NCBI GenBank assembly: GCA_020026175.1
Contig: JAHHQV010000001.1
Span: 62,001 to 126,000 of the forward strand
DNA: 64,000 nt
Direction of reading: 5' to 3'
Source of the DNA: Phocaeicola sp.
GTDB taxonomy: Bacteria; Bacteroidota; Bacteroidia; Bacteroidales; Bacteroidaceae
Part shown: in pieces, positions 28,583 to 38,733 of the stretch
Position numbering within the stretch: the first letter of the stretch is position 1
Layout: each line of letters starts with the position of its first letter
Notes under the pieces: generated by a model
Told to the model about the DNA's origin: nothing
The model's input: the letters and a program-made list of their open reading frames with translations, nothing else
Database searches by the model: none
Position numbers and translations under genes: made by a program

Positions 28583-29041
28583 ATGAAGAAAATATTAATA
28601 TCAGTAGTCGTTTCTTTTATTTCGATTTTAGGTTTTTCACAAACTAACCAATGGTCTTTAGGACTTAACATGGGGTATGGAACAAAAATAGAGAATGCTT
28701 TTCTTGGTGCTAAGCTTCAGTATGGTATAAATGATGATTTTGATGTAGCAGGCAGCTTTAATCATTATTTTAAGAAGTATGATGTCAAATATTGGGAAAT
28801 CAATGCCGATGTACATTGGAATTTTCTGAAAAGTGAACCATATAAGGTTTATCCATTGGTTGGCCTTACATATCTTCATTCTAAACTGGAATCTATAAAA
28901 GATGGTAACTGGGGTGCTAATATAGGTGTAGGGGCACAATATGACTTTTGTGACAGGTTTGCAATGGGTTTGGAATTAAAGGCGCAGATTATGTCTGAAA
29001 CTCAGTTTGTTCCAATGTTGTCATTTATGTATAAGCTGTAA
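28583..29041 (+). CDS. Small outer-membrane beta-barrel protein of unknown function
   Basis: This 152-residue protein begins with a clear Sec signal peptide (cleavage after about residue 19, GFSQ). The mature part alternates polar and hydrophobic residues in eight or so strands (WSLGLNMGYG, AKLQYGI, FDVAGSFNHYF, NIGVGAQYDF, MGLELKAQI) and ends LSFMYKL, consistent with a small porin-like barrel of the OmpW/OmpX size class. It is monocistronic between two terminator-like elements. I do not recognise a specific function. Confidence 0.75.
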   Translation: MKKILISVVVSFISILGFSQTNQWSLGLNMGYGTKIENAFLGAKLQYGINDDFDVAGSFNHYFKKYDVKYWEINADVHWNFLKSEPYKVYPLVGLTYLHSKLESIKDGNWGANIGVGAQYDFCDRFAMGLELKAQIMSETQFVPMLSFMYKL

Positions 29042-29054
29042 ATGTGTGTGATAT

Positions 29055-29087
29055 GCAGCCATTATAAAGTTTACTTTGGCAGCTTTT
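29055..29087 (+). terminator. Possible terminator after the small barrel gene
   Basis: GCAGCC...AAAG and CTTT...GGCAGC form an imperfect hairpin followed by CTTTTT. Pairing is incomplete, so the call is weak. Confidence 0.4.
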
Positions 29088-29206
29088 TATGTCACCTAAG
29101 TTTTTTTATTGTAATACATGCTTTGCAAATATGTTATACAAGTATAAATATTTTATTATTACGGATTTTTTTCTCTAATTCTTATTCTTATTATTAGAAA
29201 ATATTG

Positions 29207-29214
29207 TACTTTTG
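29207..29214 (+). promoter_or_regulatory. Putative -7 box for pckA
   Basis: TACTTTTG matches TAnnTTTG exactly and lies 58 bp before the pckA ATG. No clean -33 TTTG is seen. Confidence 0.5.
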
Positions 29215-29272
29215 TGTCGCAAAACGGAATATTATATATCTAAAATAATAACCAAATTAATTCATTAGAACA

Positions 29273-30877
29273 ATGGCAAATTTAGATCTTACCAAATACG
29301 GTATCCAGGGTGCCGTAGAAATCTTACACAATCCTTCATATGAAGTATTGTTTGCTGAAGAAACAAAAGCTGGATTGGAAGGCTTTGAAAAAGGTCAGGA
29401 AACTGAACTGGGTGCTGTAAACGTTATGACTGGTATCTACACTGGTCGTTCTCCTAAAGATAAATTCTTGGTAAAAGATGCTACTAGCGAAAATACTGTA
29501 TGGTGGACATCTGAAGAATATAAAAATGATAACAAGCCTGTTACTACAGAAGCTTGGAATGAACTGAAAGCTTTGGCTGCTAAAGAATTGTCAAACAAAA
29601 AACTTTATGTTGTTGATGGTTTTTGTGGAGCTAACGAAGCTACTTGCCTTAAAGTACGTTTCATTATGGAAGTTGCATGGCAGGCTCACTTCGTAACTAA
29701 CATGTTCATCCGTCCTTCTAAAGAACAGTTGGAAAACTTCGAACCTGATTTCGTTGTTTACAATGCTTCTAAAGCTAAAGTTGAAAACTACAAGGAACTT
29801 GGTTTGAACTCTGAAACGGCAGTAGTATTTAACTTGACTACTAAGGAACAGGTTATCCTTAACACTTGGTATGGTGGTGAAATGAAGAAAGGTATGTTCT
29901 CTATGATGAACTACTTCAACCCATTGCGCGGTATCGCTTCTATGCACTGCTCTGCAAACACTAACATGGAAGAAACAGAATCAGCTATCTTCTTCGGTTT
30001 GTCAGGTACAGGTAAGACTACTTTGTCTACAGACCCAAAACGTAAATTGATCGGTGACGACGAACACGGATGGGATAACGAAGGTGTATTCAACTACGAA
30101 GGTGGTTGCTATGCTAAGGTTATCAACTTGGATAAGGAATCTGAACCAGATATCTTCAATGCTATCAAACGTAATGCCCTTCTTGAAAACGTTACAGTTG
30201 ATGCAGAAGGTAAGATTAACTTCGCTGATAAGAGCGTAACAGAAAACACTCGTGTTTCTTATCCTATCCATCACATTGAAAACATCGTTAAGCCTATTTC
30301 TAAGGGCCCTCACGCTAAGCAAGTTATCTTCTTGTCAGCTGATGCATTCGGTGTATTGCCTCCAGTATCTATCTTGAACGATCAGCAGGCTCAGTACTAC
30401 TTCTTGTCAGGATTTACTGCTAAGTTGGCTGGTACAGAACGTGGTATCACTGAACCTACTCCTACATTCTCTGCTTGTTTTGGCGCTGCTTTCTTGAGCT
30501 TGCACCCAACTAAATATGCAGAAGAATTGGTTAAGAAGATGGAAATGACTGGTGCTAAAGCATACTTGGTTAACACTGGTTGGAATGGTACTGGCAAACG
30601 TATCTCTATCCGTGATACTCGTGGTATCATCGATGCTATCTTGGACGGTTCTATCGAAAAGGCTCCTACTAAGACTATTCCTTTCTTCGACTTCGTTGTT
30701 CCTACAGAATTGCCGGGTGTTGATCCTAAGATCCTTGACCCACGCGATACTTACGAATGTGCTTGTCAGTGGGAAGAAAAAGCAAAAGACTTGGCTGCAC
30801 GTTTCATCAAGAACTTCGCTAAGTTTACTGGTAACGAAGCTGGTAAGGCTCTTGTTGCTGCTGGTCCAAAATTGTAA
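29273..30877 (+). CDS. pckA: ATP-dependent phosphoenolpyruvate carboxykinase
   Basis: PckA interconverts oxaloacetate and PEP. In saccharolytic Bacteroidales it mainly runs in the carboxylating direction, feeding the fumarate branch and making ATP, which links it to the fumarate reductase genes at 40440-43943. The 534 residues match the ATP-type family. The P-loop GLSGTGKTT is at residues 242-250, and [11 protein letters not shown] and [10 protein letters not shown] flank it as expected. Codon use here is strongly biased, as in other very highly expressed genes. Long antisense frames inside it are by-products of this bias. Confidence 0.97.
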   Translation: MANLDLTKYGIQGAVEILHNPSYEVLFAEETKAGLEGFEKGQETELGAVNVMTGIYTGRSPKDKFLVKDATSENTVWWTSEEYKNDNKPVTTEAWNELKALAAKELSNKKLYVVDGFCGANEATCLKVRFIMEVAWQAHFVTNMFIRPSKEQLENFEPDFVVYNASKAKVENYKELGLNSETAVVFNLTTKEQVILNTWYGGEMKKGMFSMMNYFNPLRGIASMHCSANTNMEETESAIFFGLSGTGKTTLSTDPKRKLIGDDEHGWDNEGVFNYEGGCYAKVINLDKESEPDIFNAIKRNALLENVTVDAEGKINFADKSVTENTRVSYPIHHIENIVKPISKGPHAKQVIFLSADAFGVLPPVSILNDQQAQYYFLSGFTAKLAGTERGITEPTPTFSACFGAAFLSLHPTKYAEELVKKMEMTGAKAYLVNTGWNGTGKRISIRDTRGIIDAILDGSIEKAPTKTIPFFDFVVPTELPGVDPKILDPRDTYECACQWEEKAKDLAARFIKNFAKFTGNEAGKALVAAGPKL

Positions 30878-30899
30878 TTTCAAGTTGCAATATATATTT

Positions 30900-30931
30900 A
30901 AAAGGCGGTCCTATACAAGGACCGCCTTTTT
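30900..30931 (+). terminator. Intrinsic terminator after pckA
   Basis: AAAAGGCGGTCC and GGACCGCCTTTTT form a perfect 12-bp hairpin with a 7-base loop. Confidence 0.92.
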
Positions 30932-30994
30932 GTGTATTTATGTGTGTATATATCCATTTTTGTTATATAATTCTATTTTCAGAATTTTCTTTTG

Positions 30995-31002
30995 TAATTT
31001 TG
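30995..31002 (+). promoter_or_regulatory. Putative -7 box for ruvB
   Basis: TAATTTTG matches the -7 consensus and is 21 bp before the ruvB ATG. The -33 element is not clear. Confidence 0.4.
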
Positions 31003-31023
31003 TAATTGTATTCATGATATTTT

Positions 31024-32049
31024 ATGGAAGAACAATTTGATATAAGAGACTATAAGCCTACGGGAAAAGAACGTGATTTCGAGAACGCACTTCGTCCTCT
31101 TCAGTTTGAGGATTTCAGTGGACAGGACAAAATAGTTGATAATCTGCGCATTTTCGTAAAGGCTGCACGCCTAAGGGCAGAAGCACTGGACCATGTGTTG
31201 CTTCATGGACCTCCGGGACTTGGTAAGACAACTTTGAGCAATATCATAGCAAATGAATTGGGGGTAGGATTTAAGGTCACTTCAGGTCCTGTATTGGACA
31301 AGCCAGGTGATCTTGCAGGAGTTTTGACCAGCCTTGAACCTAACGATGTGCTTTTTATTGATGAGATTCATCGCCTTAGCCCTGTAGTAGAAGAATTTCT
31401 GTATTCTGCAATGGAGGACTATCGTATAGATATTATGATAGACAAGGGACCATCGGCAAGGAGTATCCAGTTGGATTTGAATCCGTTTACACTTGTAGGA
31501 GCTACAACCCGAAGTGGCCTTCTGACAGCTCCATTACGAGCTCGTTTCGGCATTAATCTTCATCTTGAGTATTACGACGAGACCGTTCTTTCTAGAATTG
31601 TAATGCGTTCTGCTGGTATTCTTGGGGTACCTTGTGATTTGGAAGCTGCCGGTGAGATTGCCTCTCGTAGTCGTGGAACTCCGCGTATAACCAATGCTCT
31701 TCTTAGGAGAGTAAGAGATTTTGCTCAAGTGAAAGGCAATGGCCGCATTGATTTAGGAATTGCAAAATATGCCCTTGAGGCTCTTAATATAGATAGATAT
31801 GGTCTGGATGAGATAGACAATAAGATATTGTGTACTATTATCGACAAGTTTAAGGGTGGTCCTGTAGGGTTGACCACTATTGCTACTGCTTTGGGTGAAG
31901 ATCCAGGAACATTGGAGGAAGTATACGAGCCTTTTCTTATCAAGGAAGGTTTCATAAAGCGTACTCCTCGTGGTCGTGAGGTTACCGAACTTGCTTATAA
32001 ACACCTTGGCCGGACTAAGCTTAGTGTTGAGAGAGGGCTTTTTGATTGA
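31024..32049 (+). CDS. ruvB: Holliday junction branch-migration helicase RuvB
   Basis: RuvB is the hexameric AAA+ motor that, with RuvA, drives branch migration in recombination. The 341 residues match the family. Walker A is GPPGLGKTT at residues 62-70, Walker B is LFIDEIHRL, sensor 1 is [18 protein letters not shown], and the C-terminal winged helix ends [17 protein letters not shown]. The flippase gene that follows starts 144 bp downstream on the same strand. Confidence 0.98.
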   Translation: MEEQFDIRDYKPTGKERDFENALRPLQFEDFSGQDKIVDNLRIFVKAARLRAEALDHVLLHGPPGLGKTTLSNIIANELGVGFKVTSGPVLDKPGDLAGVLTSLEPNDVLFIDEIHRLSPVVEEFLYSAMEDYRIDIMIDKGPSARSIQLDLNPFTLVGATTRSGLLTAPLRARFGINLHLEYYDETVLSRIVMRSAGILGVPCDLEAAGEIASRSRGTPRITNALLRRVRDFAQVKGNGRIDLGIAKYALEALNIDRYGLDEIDNKILCTIIDKFKGGPVGLTTIATALGEDPGTLEEVYEPFLIKEGFIKRTPRGREVTELAYKHLGRTKLSVERGLFD

Positions 32050-32193
32050 AGCGTTTTTCAAGGCTTTTTTATTGCCAATTCCGCGTTATTATTTTCAAGC
32101 CGATAGGTCTGATATGGTTTTGTTGTATGCAAATGGCGACCATTGACTTATTGGTTGATTTTTGTTTTCTATTTCAAAACTGATAAATTTACA

Positions 32194-33675
32194 ATGTCTT
32201 TAGTAAAGGATACAGCTATATACGGATTGAGCAGTATAGTGGGAAGATTTCTTAATTATCTTCTGGTTCCACTTTATACAGCTGTTTTATCTGCCGAGTC
32301 CGGAGGATACGGAGTAGTGTCTAATGTGTATGCATATACTGCTCTTATTCTTGTGTTTCTTACATTTGGTATGGAAACAGGCTTTTTCCGTTTTGCAAAC
32401 AAGTCGGATGAAGATGCCGGCAAAGTATATTCCAACACTTTACTTTTTGTAGGGACTCTATCCTTGATATTCGTTATAGCAGGACTATCGTTTCTTGTTC
32501 CTATATCAGACTTTCTTGAGTATCCTGACCATAAAGACTATGTGGCGATGATGATGATAGTAGTGGCAATGGATTCTTTTCTAAGTATACCGTTTGCTTA
32601 TTTACGTTATAAGAAACGTCCTTTTAAGTTTGTTGCTGTCAAGTTGTTCAATATCATTGGTAATATTCTGCTGAATTTGTTTTTCTTGTTGCTTTGCCCT
32701 TGGCTTCATACCACGTATCCGGGTATGGTATCATGGTTTTATAACCCTGATTATCTTGTAGGCTATATATTCGTATCAAATCTTATAATGTCGGCTTCTC
32801 AGTTCTTGTTTTTTATTCCAGAATTCCGAGGCTTGTCGTTGAAACCGGATTTTAAGCTTCAGAAGAAAATGTTTTCTTATTCGTTCCCTATTCTGATATT
32901 TGGCCTGGTAGGAATATTGAATCAGACTGTTGACAAGATGATATATCCGTTTTTATTTTACGACCGTCAAGAAGGATTGGTGCAGCTTGGTATATATAGT
33001 GCAACAAGTAAGGTAGCATTGGTAATGGCTATGTTCACTCAGGCTTTCCGTTATGCTTACGAGCCTTATGTGTTTAGCATCAGCAACAAGTCGGATAGTA
33101 GTTCAATGTATTCTTCTGCCATGAAATACTTTTTCATATTCTCTTTATTGGCTTTCTTGTCGGTAATGTTCTATATGGATATTCTGAAATATATGGTAGC
33201 TTCCGATTATTGGGAAGGTCTTGGCGTAGTAGCCATTGTAATGGGTGCCGAGATTCTGAAAGGAATATATTTTAATCTTTCATTCTGGTACAAACTTACT
33301 GATGAAACCCGTTGGGGTGCATATTTTTCCATTATAGGTTGTGTAGTGATAATAATGCTAAATGTATGGCTTGTTCCTGAGTATGGTTATCTGGCTTCGG
33401 CATGGGCTTCAGTTGCCGGATATGGAATCATAACATTGTTGTCTTATATCATAGGTCAGAAGAAATATACGGTAGATTATCCTATAAATGCTATGTTTGT
33501 GTATCTTCTGTTGGCAGCCATACTTTACTCAATATCAATATATATACATTTTGATAATATTGTTTTAAGACTATTATTCAAGACTTTGCTGTTGGTGATA
33601 TTTGTGTCATATATAATACGTAAAGACTTGCCTTTAAGTAGAATACCTTTTATTAATCGTTTTATAAAGAGCTGA
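32194..33675 (+). CDS. Polysaccharide/oligosaccharide flippase-family membrane protein (MATE/Wzx fold)
   Basis: The protein has about 12-14 membrane segments and the N-terminal segment TAIYGLSSIVGRFLNYLLVPLY typical of the polysaccharide-biosynthesis/Wzx branch of the MOP superfamily, which flips lipid-linked sugars across the inner membrane. I chose ATG 32194 (493 residues, MSLVKDTAIYG); an in-frame ATG at 32143 would add 17 unlikely residues. It is next to no glycan synthesis genes, so its lipid-linked substrate is not inferable. The DUF389 gene begins 3 bp later. Confidence 0.87.
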   Translation: MSLVKDTAIYGLSSIVGRFLNYLLVPLYTAVLSAESGGYGVVSNVYAYTALILVFLTFGMETGFFRFANKSDEDAGKVYSNTLLFVGTLSLIFVIAGLSFLVPISDFLEYPDHKDYVAMMMIVVAMDSFLSIPFAYLRYKKRPFKFVAVKLFNIIGNILLNLFFLLLCPWLHTTYPGMVSWFYNPDYLVGYIFVSNLIMSASQFLFFIPEFRGLSLKPDFKLQKKMFSYSFPILIFGLVGILNQTVDKMIYPFLFYDRQEGLVQLGIYSATSKVALVMAMFTQAFRYAYEPYVFSISNKSDSSSMYSSAMKYFFIFSLLAFLSVMFYMDILKYMVASDYWEGLGVVAIVMGAEILKGIYFNLSFWYKLTDETRWGAYFSIIGCVVIIMLNVWLVPEYGYLASAWASVAGYGIITLLSYIIGQKKYTVDYPINAMFVYLLLAAILYSISIYIHFDNIVLRLLFKTLLLVIFVSYIIRKDLPLSRIPFINRFIKS

Positions 33676-33678
33676 AAG

Positions 33679-35037
33679 ATGAATGTAAAATCCAAAAATA
33701 AATATATTATCAAGAAATTTTTCTATGATTATCTTGACCTTAATAAAAGCAAGGAAGACGAACAGAAAACACTAGATGCTATTTGCAATGGAGTAGAGTT
33801 TAAAGGTGCAAACCTTTGGATTCTTATTTTTGCCACATTCATTGCTTCTTTAGGTCTGAATGTCAATTCTACGGCTGTAATTATCGGAGCCATGCTTATA
33901 TCACCTCTTATGGGACCAATAATGGGAGTGGGGCTTGCTATAGGAATAAATGACTTTGAACTGATGAAAAGGTCGTTGAAGAGTTTTTTTGTTGCAACTA
34001 TATTTAGTGTCACTACTGCATCTGTTTATTTTACCTTTACTCCCCTTGATGAAGTCCAGTCTGAACTGTTGGCTCGTACTTCGCCTACCATATACGATGT
34101 ATTTATAGCTCTTGTGGGTGGATTGGCAGGTATAGTAGCTGTAGCCACAAAAGAAAAAGGCAATGTGATACCAGGAGTTGCTATAGCCACAGCTTTGATG
34201 CCTCCTTTGTGTACGGCAGGTTTTGGTATCGCTACCGGTAATTTCTTCTATTTCCTTGGAGCTATATATCTGTACTTCATCAATTCGGTATTTATCAGCC
34301 TTGCCACATATCTAGGTGTACGCTTTATGAAGTTTCGACATAAGGAGTTTGTTGACAAGAATAGAGAAAAGCTTGTCAGAAAGTATATCGTTACTGTGGT
34401 GTTTATAACAATGTGTCCCGCCATTTATCTTACGTATGACATAGTGAAGGAGACTTTATATCAGAGTTCGGCCAATCGTTTTATTGTAAACGAACTGCAA
34501 CTACCCGATTCTCAGATATTGAATAGCGACATATCTTATCCGAAGAGAGAAGTCAAGGTGGTAATTGTAGGCAAGGAATTTTCTGAAGAACAGTTGATGG
34601 CACTAAATCATAAACTAGAGAAATACAATCTTAAAGAGACAAAGCTGAAGGTGATACAGGGGATGAACAATGGCGATGTTGATATAAGTAATATAAAGAC
34701 TCTTGTGGTAGAAGACCTTTATAAACGTAATGAAGAGAAGATTGCTATGTTACAGCATGATATAGATTCGTTGTCTTCTGCGTTGGATATCTATACTCGT
34801 AGCGGGCAGGCCGATACCCGTCTGGCAAAAGAGATGAAGGCTTTGTTTGCAGATGTCCTTTCGGTAGCATTGTCACGAAGCATACGCATGAATGTAGACA
34901 ATTTAAGTTCAGATACTCTTACGTATGCAATTATCCAGTGTCAGAAGAAGAAGCCTTCGTCTGACGACAGGAAACGTATGACTGATTGGCTTTTGACACG
35001 TACAGGAGCAAAAAAACTTCGTCTTATAGTGGAGTAG
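33679..35037 (+). CDS. DUF389 membrane protein
   Basis: This 452-residue protein has a family-typical core of five or six membrane helices (about residues 35-250) with GLNVNSTAVIIGAMLISPLMGP and VIPGVAIATALMPPLCTAGFG, hallmark stretches of the DUF389/TIGR00341 family. The C-terminal 200 residues are soluble, with a coiled-coil-like region (ERNEEKIAMLQHDIDSL-like) and a domain that may bind a ligand. The biochemical role is unknown. It starts 3 bp after the flippase, so the two are probably co-transcribed. Confidence 0.85.
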   Translation: MNVKSKNKYIIKKFFYDYLDLNKSKEDEQKTLDAICNGVEFKGANLWILIFATFIASLGLNVNSTAVIIGAMLISPLMGPIMGVGLAIGINDFELMKRSLKSFFVATIFSVTTASVYFTFTPLDEVQSELLARTSPTIYDVFIALVGGLAGIVAVATKEKGNVIPGVAIATALMPPLCTAGFGIATGNFFYFLGAIYLYFINSVFISLATYLGVRFMKFRHKEFVDKNREKLVRKYIVTVVFITMCPAIYLTYDIVKETLYQSSANRFIVNELQLPDSQILNSDISYPKREVKVVIVGKEFSEEQLMALNHKLEKYNLKETKLKVIQGMNNGDVDISNIKTLVVEDLYKRNEEKIAMLQHDIDSLSSALDIYTRSGQADTRLAKEMKALFADVLSVALSRSIRMNVDNLSSDTLTYAIIQCQKKKPSSDDRKRMTDWLLTRTGAKKLRLIVE

Positions 35038-35142
35038 CGTTCTGACAGATGTGGTTAAAGTCCATATTTTTGCTCTTATATCCCTTAAATCAGGACAAAA
35101 AGTACTAATTTTACAACCGAAATTTCAATTTATTTAATTATA

Positions 35143-36276
35143 ATGGCTGTTATTGTTAAGAAAGTTAGTTCGAAAAAAGAGATGCACTCTTTTATTCGTT
35201 TCAATTATGAGTTATATAAAAATAATCCTTATTCTGTTCCGGATTTGTATGATGATGTTTTGAATACATTCAATAAAAAGAAAAATGCTGCATTCGAATT
35301 CTGTGATGCAGAGTTCTTTCTTGCATACAAAGATGATAAGCTTGTGGGAAGAGTTGCAGCTATCATAAATCGTCGTGCAAATGAAACGTGGAACAAGAAG
35401 GAAGTTCGTTTTGGATGGATTGACTTTATCGATGATGCAGAAGTGTCTGAAGCGTTGATAAGCAGCGTCGAGCAGTGGGGTAAGGGAAAAGGCATGACTG
35501 GCATTGTAGGTCCTTTGGGATTTACTGATATGGACCCTGAGGGGATGCTTGTTGAAGGTTTCGACCAGCTTAGTACAATGGCTACCATATACAATTATCC
35601 GTATTATCCGGTTCATATGGAAAAGATGGGATTTGAAAAGGAAGCCGATTGGGTTGAATTTAAACTGAAAGTACCTGAAACCCTTCCAGACAAATTCAAG
35701 CGTATTTCTGAAATAATATTGCAGAAATATAATCTTAAAATAAAGAAACTTACCCGTAAGGAAATCAATCAGAAAAATTATGGGCAGAGAATATTCGAAC
35801 TCATCAATGAGGCATATTCTCCACTATACGGTTTCTCAAAGATGACTCAAGGACAGATAAACCAGTATGTAAAGATGTATCTGCCTATAATAGACCTTCG
35901 TATGGTGACATTGGTAGAAGATGCCGAAGGAGAACTCGTCGCTGTAGGTATATCTATGCCTTCTCTTTCGGAAGCTTTACAGAAGGCCAAAGGAAAGATG
36001 CTGCCTTTTGGATGGTATCATTTGCTTAAGGCCTTGTTTATCAAGCGTCCTAAGACCCTAGACTTGCTGCTTGTAGGCGTAAAGCCTGAGTATCAGAGCA
36101 AGGGCGTTAATGCACTTCTTTTCTATGATTTGGTACCGATATATAAGAAAATGGGATTTGAATATGGAGAAAGTAATCCGGAACTTGAAGAAAATAAAAA
36201 GGTACAGGCTCAGTGGAGTGCTTTCGAATCCGAACTTCATAAGCGCCGTAGAGCTTTCAGAAGAGATATTGTCTAA
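35143..36276 (+). CDS. GNAT-like acyltransferase-family protein, function unknown
   Basis: The 377 residues look like two GNAT-related halves: the N-terminal half includes FFLAYKDDKLVGRVAAIINRR and GIVGPLGFTDMDPEGMLVEG, and the C-terminal half LLLVGVKPEYQSKGVNALLFY, which resembles the acetyl-CoA-binding Q/R-x-x-G-x-G/A loop. I recognise it as a conserved Bacteroidetes protein but know no substrate. It stands 105 bp after the DUF389 gene and just before parE. A weak -7 candidate (TAATTTTA) is found near 35106-35113. Confidence 0.7.
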   Translation: MAVIVKKVSSKKEMHSFIRFNYELYKNNPYSVPDLYDDVLNTFNKKKNAAFEFCDAEFFLAYKDDKLVGRVAAIINRRANETWNKKEVRFGWIDFIDDAEVSEALISSVEQWGKGKGMTGIVGPLGFTDMDPEGMLVEGFDQLSTMATIYNYPYYPVHMEKMGFEKEADWVEFKLKVPETLPDKFKRISEIILQKYNLKIKKLTRKEINQKNYGQRIFELINEAYSPLYGFSKMTQGQINQYVKMYLPIIDLRMVTLVEDAEGELVAVGISMPSLSEALQKAKGKMLPFGWYHLLKALFIKRPKTLDLLLVGVKPEYQSKGVNALLFYDLVPIYKKMGFEYGESNPELEENKKVQAQWSAFESELHKRRRAFRRDIV

Positions 36277-36281
36277 GTTAT

Positions 36282-36302
36282 AGACCTTTTTCATAAAGGT
36301 CT
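36282..36302 (+). other. Short hairpin in the parE leader
   Basis: AGACCTTT and AAAGGTCT form a perfect 8-bp stem with a five-base loop, ending 11 bp before the parE ATG. There is no U-tract, so it is not a convincing terminator and may affect translation or processing. Confidence 0.4.
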
Positions 36303-36313
36303 CGTCAACTAAT

Positions 36314-38260
36314 ATGAATATGGAAGACTTAAACCAAAAAGTTAATAATACAGAACCTAAGGTGTCGTATACTGAAGCGAATATACGTCATCTGAGTGAT
36401 ATGGAACATGTGCGAACTCGCCCTGGTATGTATATCGGTCGTTTGGGAGATGGTTCTCAGGTGGAAGATGGTATATATGTACTTCTGAAGGAAGTTGTCG
36501 ACAATAGTATCGACGAGTTTAAGATGGGGGTGGGTAAGCGCATTGACATAGAAATAGAAGATAATCTCCGTGTGGCGGTAAGAGACTTTGGCCGAGGAAT
36601 CCCGTTGGGAAGCCTTGTCGATGCGGTTTCAATGCTTAACACAGGAGGTAAATACGACACAAAGGCTTTCAAGAAAAGTGTAGGCCTTAATGGTGTTGGT
36701 GCAAAGGCAGTCAATGCTTTAAGCAGTAAGTTTATAGCACGCAGTGTACGCGACGGACAGATGCGTGAAGCTGTGTTCGAAAGAGGCGATTTGATTAGCG
36801 ATACTACATCAGAAACAGATGAAGAAAACGGGACATATATCTTTTTTGAACCAGATTCCACTCTTTTCCTTAATTATCATTTCCGTCATGAGTTTATAGA
36901 GACAATGCTTCGTAATTATACATATCTAAATACGGGGCTTGCTATATACTATAACGGACACCGGATTATAAGTAGAAATGGTCTGGCAGATTTGCTAAAT
37001 GACAATATGACTGCTCAGGGGATATACCCTATAGTACATATAAAAGGTGAAGATATTGAAATAGCTTTTACTCATAGTCCTCAGTATGGAGAAGAATACT
37101 ATTCATTTGTAAATGGTCAGCATACTACTCAGGGGGGTACACACCAAAGTGCATTCAAGGAACATATTGCCAGGACTATAAAGGACTTTTATAGCAAGAA
37201 TCTTGAATTTCAGGACATCCGTAACGGACTGGTAGCGGCTATTGCCATAAATGTGATAGAACCTACATTTGAGAGTCAGACGAAAATTAAGCTTGGCTCT
37301 CTTTCTATGGCTCCCGAAAAAGATTCTGATGGCAACCCATATCCTCTGTCTGGAGTAAGTGTCAATAAGTTTGTAGGCGACTTCGTGAAGGAAAATGTAG
37401 ATAATTTCCTTCATAAAAATGCTGATGTGGCCGACATAATGCTTCAGAAGATACAAGAGTCCGAAAAAGAGAGAAAGGCTATAGCCGGAGTTACTAAAAT
37501 AGCGCGTGAGAGAGCCAAGAAAGCTAATCTGCATAACAGAAAACTCCGTGATTGCCGTATACATCTCAATGATGTGAAAGGTGGCAAGAAGGATGATGAC
37601 AATGACCCTCGCTTTGATAGTTCCATCTTCATAACAGAGGGTGATTCTGCCAGCGGTTCTATTACAAAGAGCCGCGATGTGAACACTCAGGCAGTGTTCA
37701 GTCTTAGAGGTAAGCCTTTGAATTCTTTCGGACTTACAAAGAAAGTGGTCTATGAAAACGAGGAGTTCAACTTATTGCAGGCAGCTCTTAATATCGAAGA
37801 TGGACTTGATGGCTTGAGATATAATAAAGTGATAGTAGCTACCGATGCCGATGTCGATGGTATGCATATACGTCTGTTGATGATAACATTCTTTCTTCAG
37901 TTCTTTCCCGACCTTATCAAGAAAGGACATGTGTATATCTTGCAGACACCTCTTTTCCGAGTGAGAAATAGAAAGAAAGGAAAGTATGTGACACGTTATT
38001 GCTATACCGAAGAAGAACGTGTGGCAGCTATAGAAGAACTTGGTCCTGCTCCGGAGATTACACGATTCAAGGGACTTGGCGAAATCTCTCCCGATGAGTT
38101 CCGCAATTTTATAGGCGAGGATATGCGTCTCGAGCAGGTGTCTCTGAAAAAGACAGATGCCGTAAAAGAACTTCTGGAGTTTTATATGGGCAAGAATACC
38201 ATGGAACGACAGAACTTTATTATTAATAATCTGGTAGTAGAAGAAGATATAGACTTATGA
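36314..38260 (+). CDS. parE: DNA topoisomerase IV subunit B (ParE-type GyrB paralogue)
   Basis: Topoisomerase IV subunit B supplies ATPase and TOPRIM functions for chromosome decatenation. In this 648-residue protein the GHKL ATPase motif is ELVDN-like: Glu60, Asn64 in [11 protein letters not shown]. The TOPRIM domain has EGDSASGS starting at Glu442 and DADVDG at 511-516. The C terminus ends with the family GLGEI stretch ([12 protein letters not shown]). The call as ParE, not GyrB, rests on overall sequence feel, on the serine in EGDSASGS where most gyrases have Gly or Ala, and on the short N terminus. parC is not in the window. The next gene coaD overlaps by 4 bp. Confidence 0.86.
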   Translation: MNMEDLNQKVNNTEPKVSYTEANIRHLSDMEHVRTRPGMYIGRLGDGSQVEDGIYVLLKEVVDNSIDEFKMGVGKRIDIEIEDNLRVAVRDFGRGIPLGSLVDAVSMLNTGGKYDTKAFKKSVGLNGVGAKAVNALSSKFIARSVRDGQMREAVFERGDLISDTTSETDEENGTYIFFEPDSTLFLNYHFRHEFIETMLRNYTYLNTGLAIYYNGHRIISRNGLADLLNDNMTAQGIYPIVHIKGEDIEIAFTHSPQYGEEYYSFVNGQHTTQGGTHQSAFKEHIARTIKDFYSKNLEFQDIRNGLVAAIAINVIEPTFESQTKIKLGSLSMAPEKDSDGNPYPLSGVSVNKFVGDFVKENVDNFLHKNADVADIMLQKIQESEKERKAIAGVTKIARERAKKANLHNRKLRDCRIHLNDVKGGKKDDDNDPRFDSSIFITEGDSASGSITKSRDVNTQAVFSLRGKPLNSFGLTKKVVYENEEFNLLQAALNIEDGLDGLRYNKVIVATDADVDGMHIRLLMITFFLQFFPDLIKKGHVYILQTPLFRVRNRKKGKYVTRYCYTEEERVAAIEELGPAPEITRFKGLGEISPDEFRNFIGEDMRLEQVSLKKTDAVKELLEFYMGKNTMERQNFIINNLVVEEDIDL

Positions 38261-38709
38261 GAAGAGCCATATTCCCCGGAACATTCGACCCGTTTACTAT
38301 AGGTCACCATTCTGTAGTGAAGCGTGCCCTTACATTTATGGACGAAGTAGTGATAGGTATAGGTATAAATGAAAGTAAACGTACATATTTTCCTACCGGA
38401 AAACGTGTTAAAATGATAAAGGAATTGTTTTCCGATGAACCTAGAATAAAGGTTGAGGCTTATTCGGGACTTACCATTGACTTTGCACGCGAGTGTGGAG
38501 CGCAGTTCATTGTAAGAGGTATCCGTACTGTCAGAGATTTTGAATACGAAGAAACCATAGCGGATATAAATCGTAAGTTGGCTGGTATTGAGACTATATT
38601 GCTTTTTACAGAGCCCGAACTAACATCTGTAAGTTCTACCATTGTGCGCGAACTGCTTCAGTTCGGTAAAGATGTCACTTCGTTTATACCCGAAGGTATG
38701 GAGTTGTAG
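38257..38709 (+). CDS. coaD: Phosphopantetheine adenylyltransferase
   Basis: CoaD adenylates 4'-phosphopantetheine to dephospho-CoA in CoA biosynthesis. The 150-residue length is normal. The nucleotidyl-transferase signature T-x-G-H is visible in [15 protein letters not shown] at residues 7-21, and the C-terminal S-S-T-x-V-R-E motif (VSSTIVREL) is present, as is [12 protein letters not shown]. The start codon overlaps the parE stop by 4 bp (ATGA), so translation is coupled. Confidence 0.97.
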   Translation: MRRAIFPGTFDPFTIGHHSVVKRALTFMDEVVIGIGINESKRTYFPTGKRVKMIKELFSDEPRIKVEAYSGLTIDFARECGAQFIVRGIRTVRDFEYEETIADINRKLAGIETILLFTEPELTSVSSTIVRELLQFGKDVTSFIPEGMEL

Positions 38710-38733
38710 CATGACAAATAAAGAATTCATTAA

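Noticed and set aside
29591..30883. Several long antisense frames opposite pckA
   Set aside because: Highly biased codon use in pckA suppresses stop codons on the other strand; the translated products show no conserved motifs.
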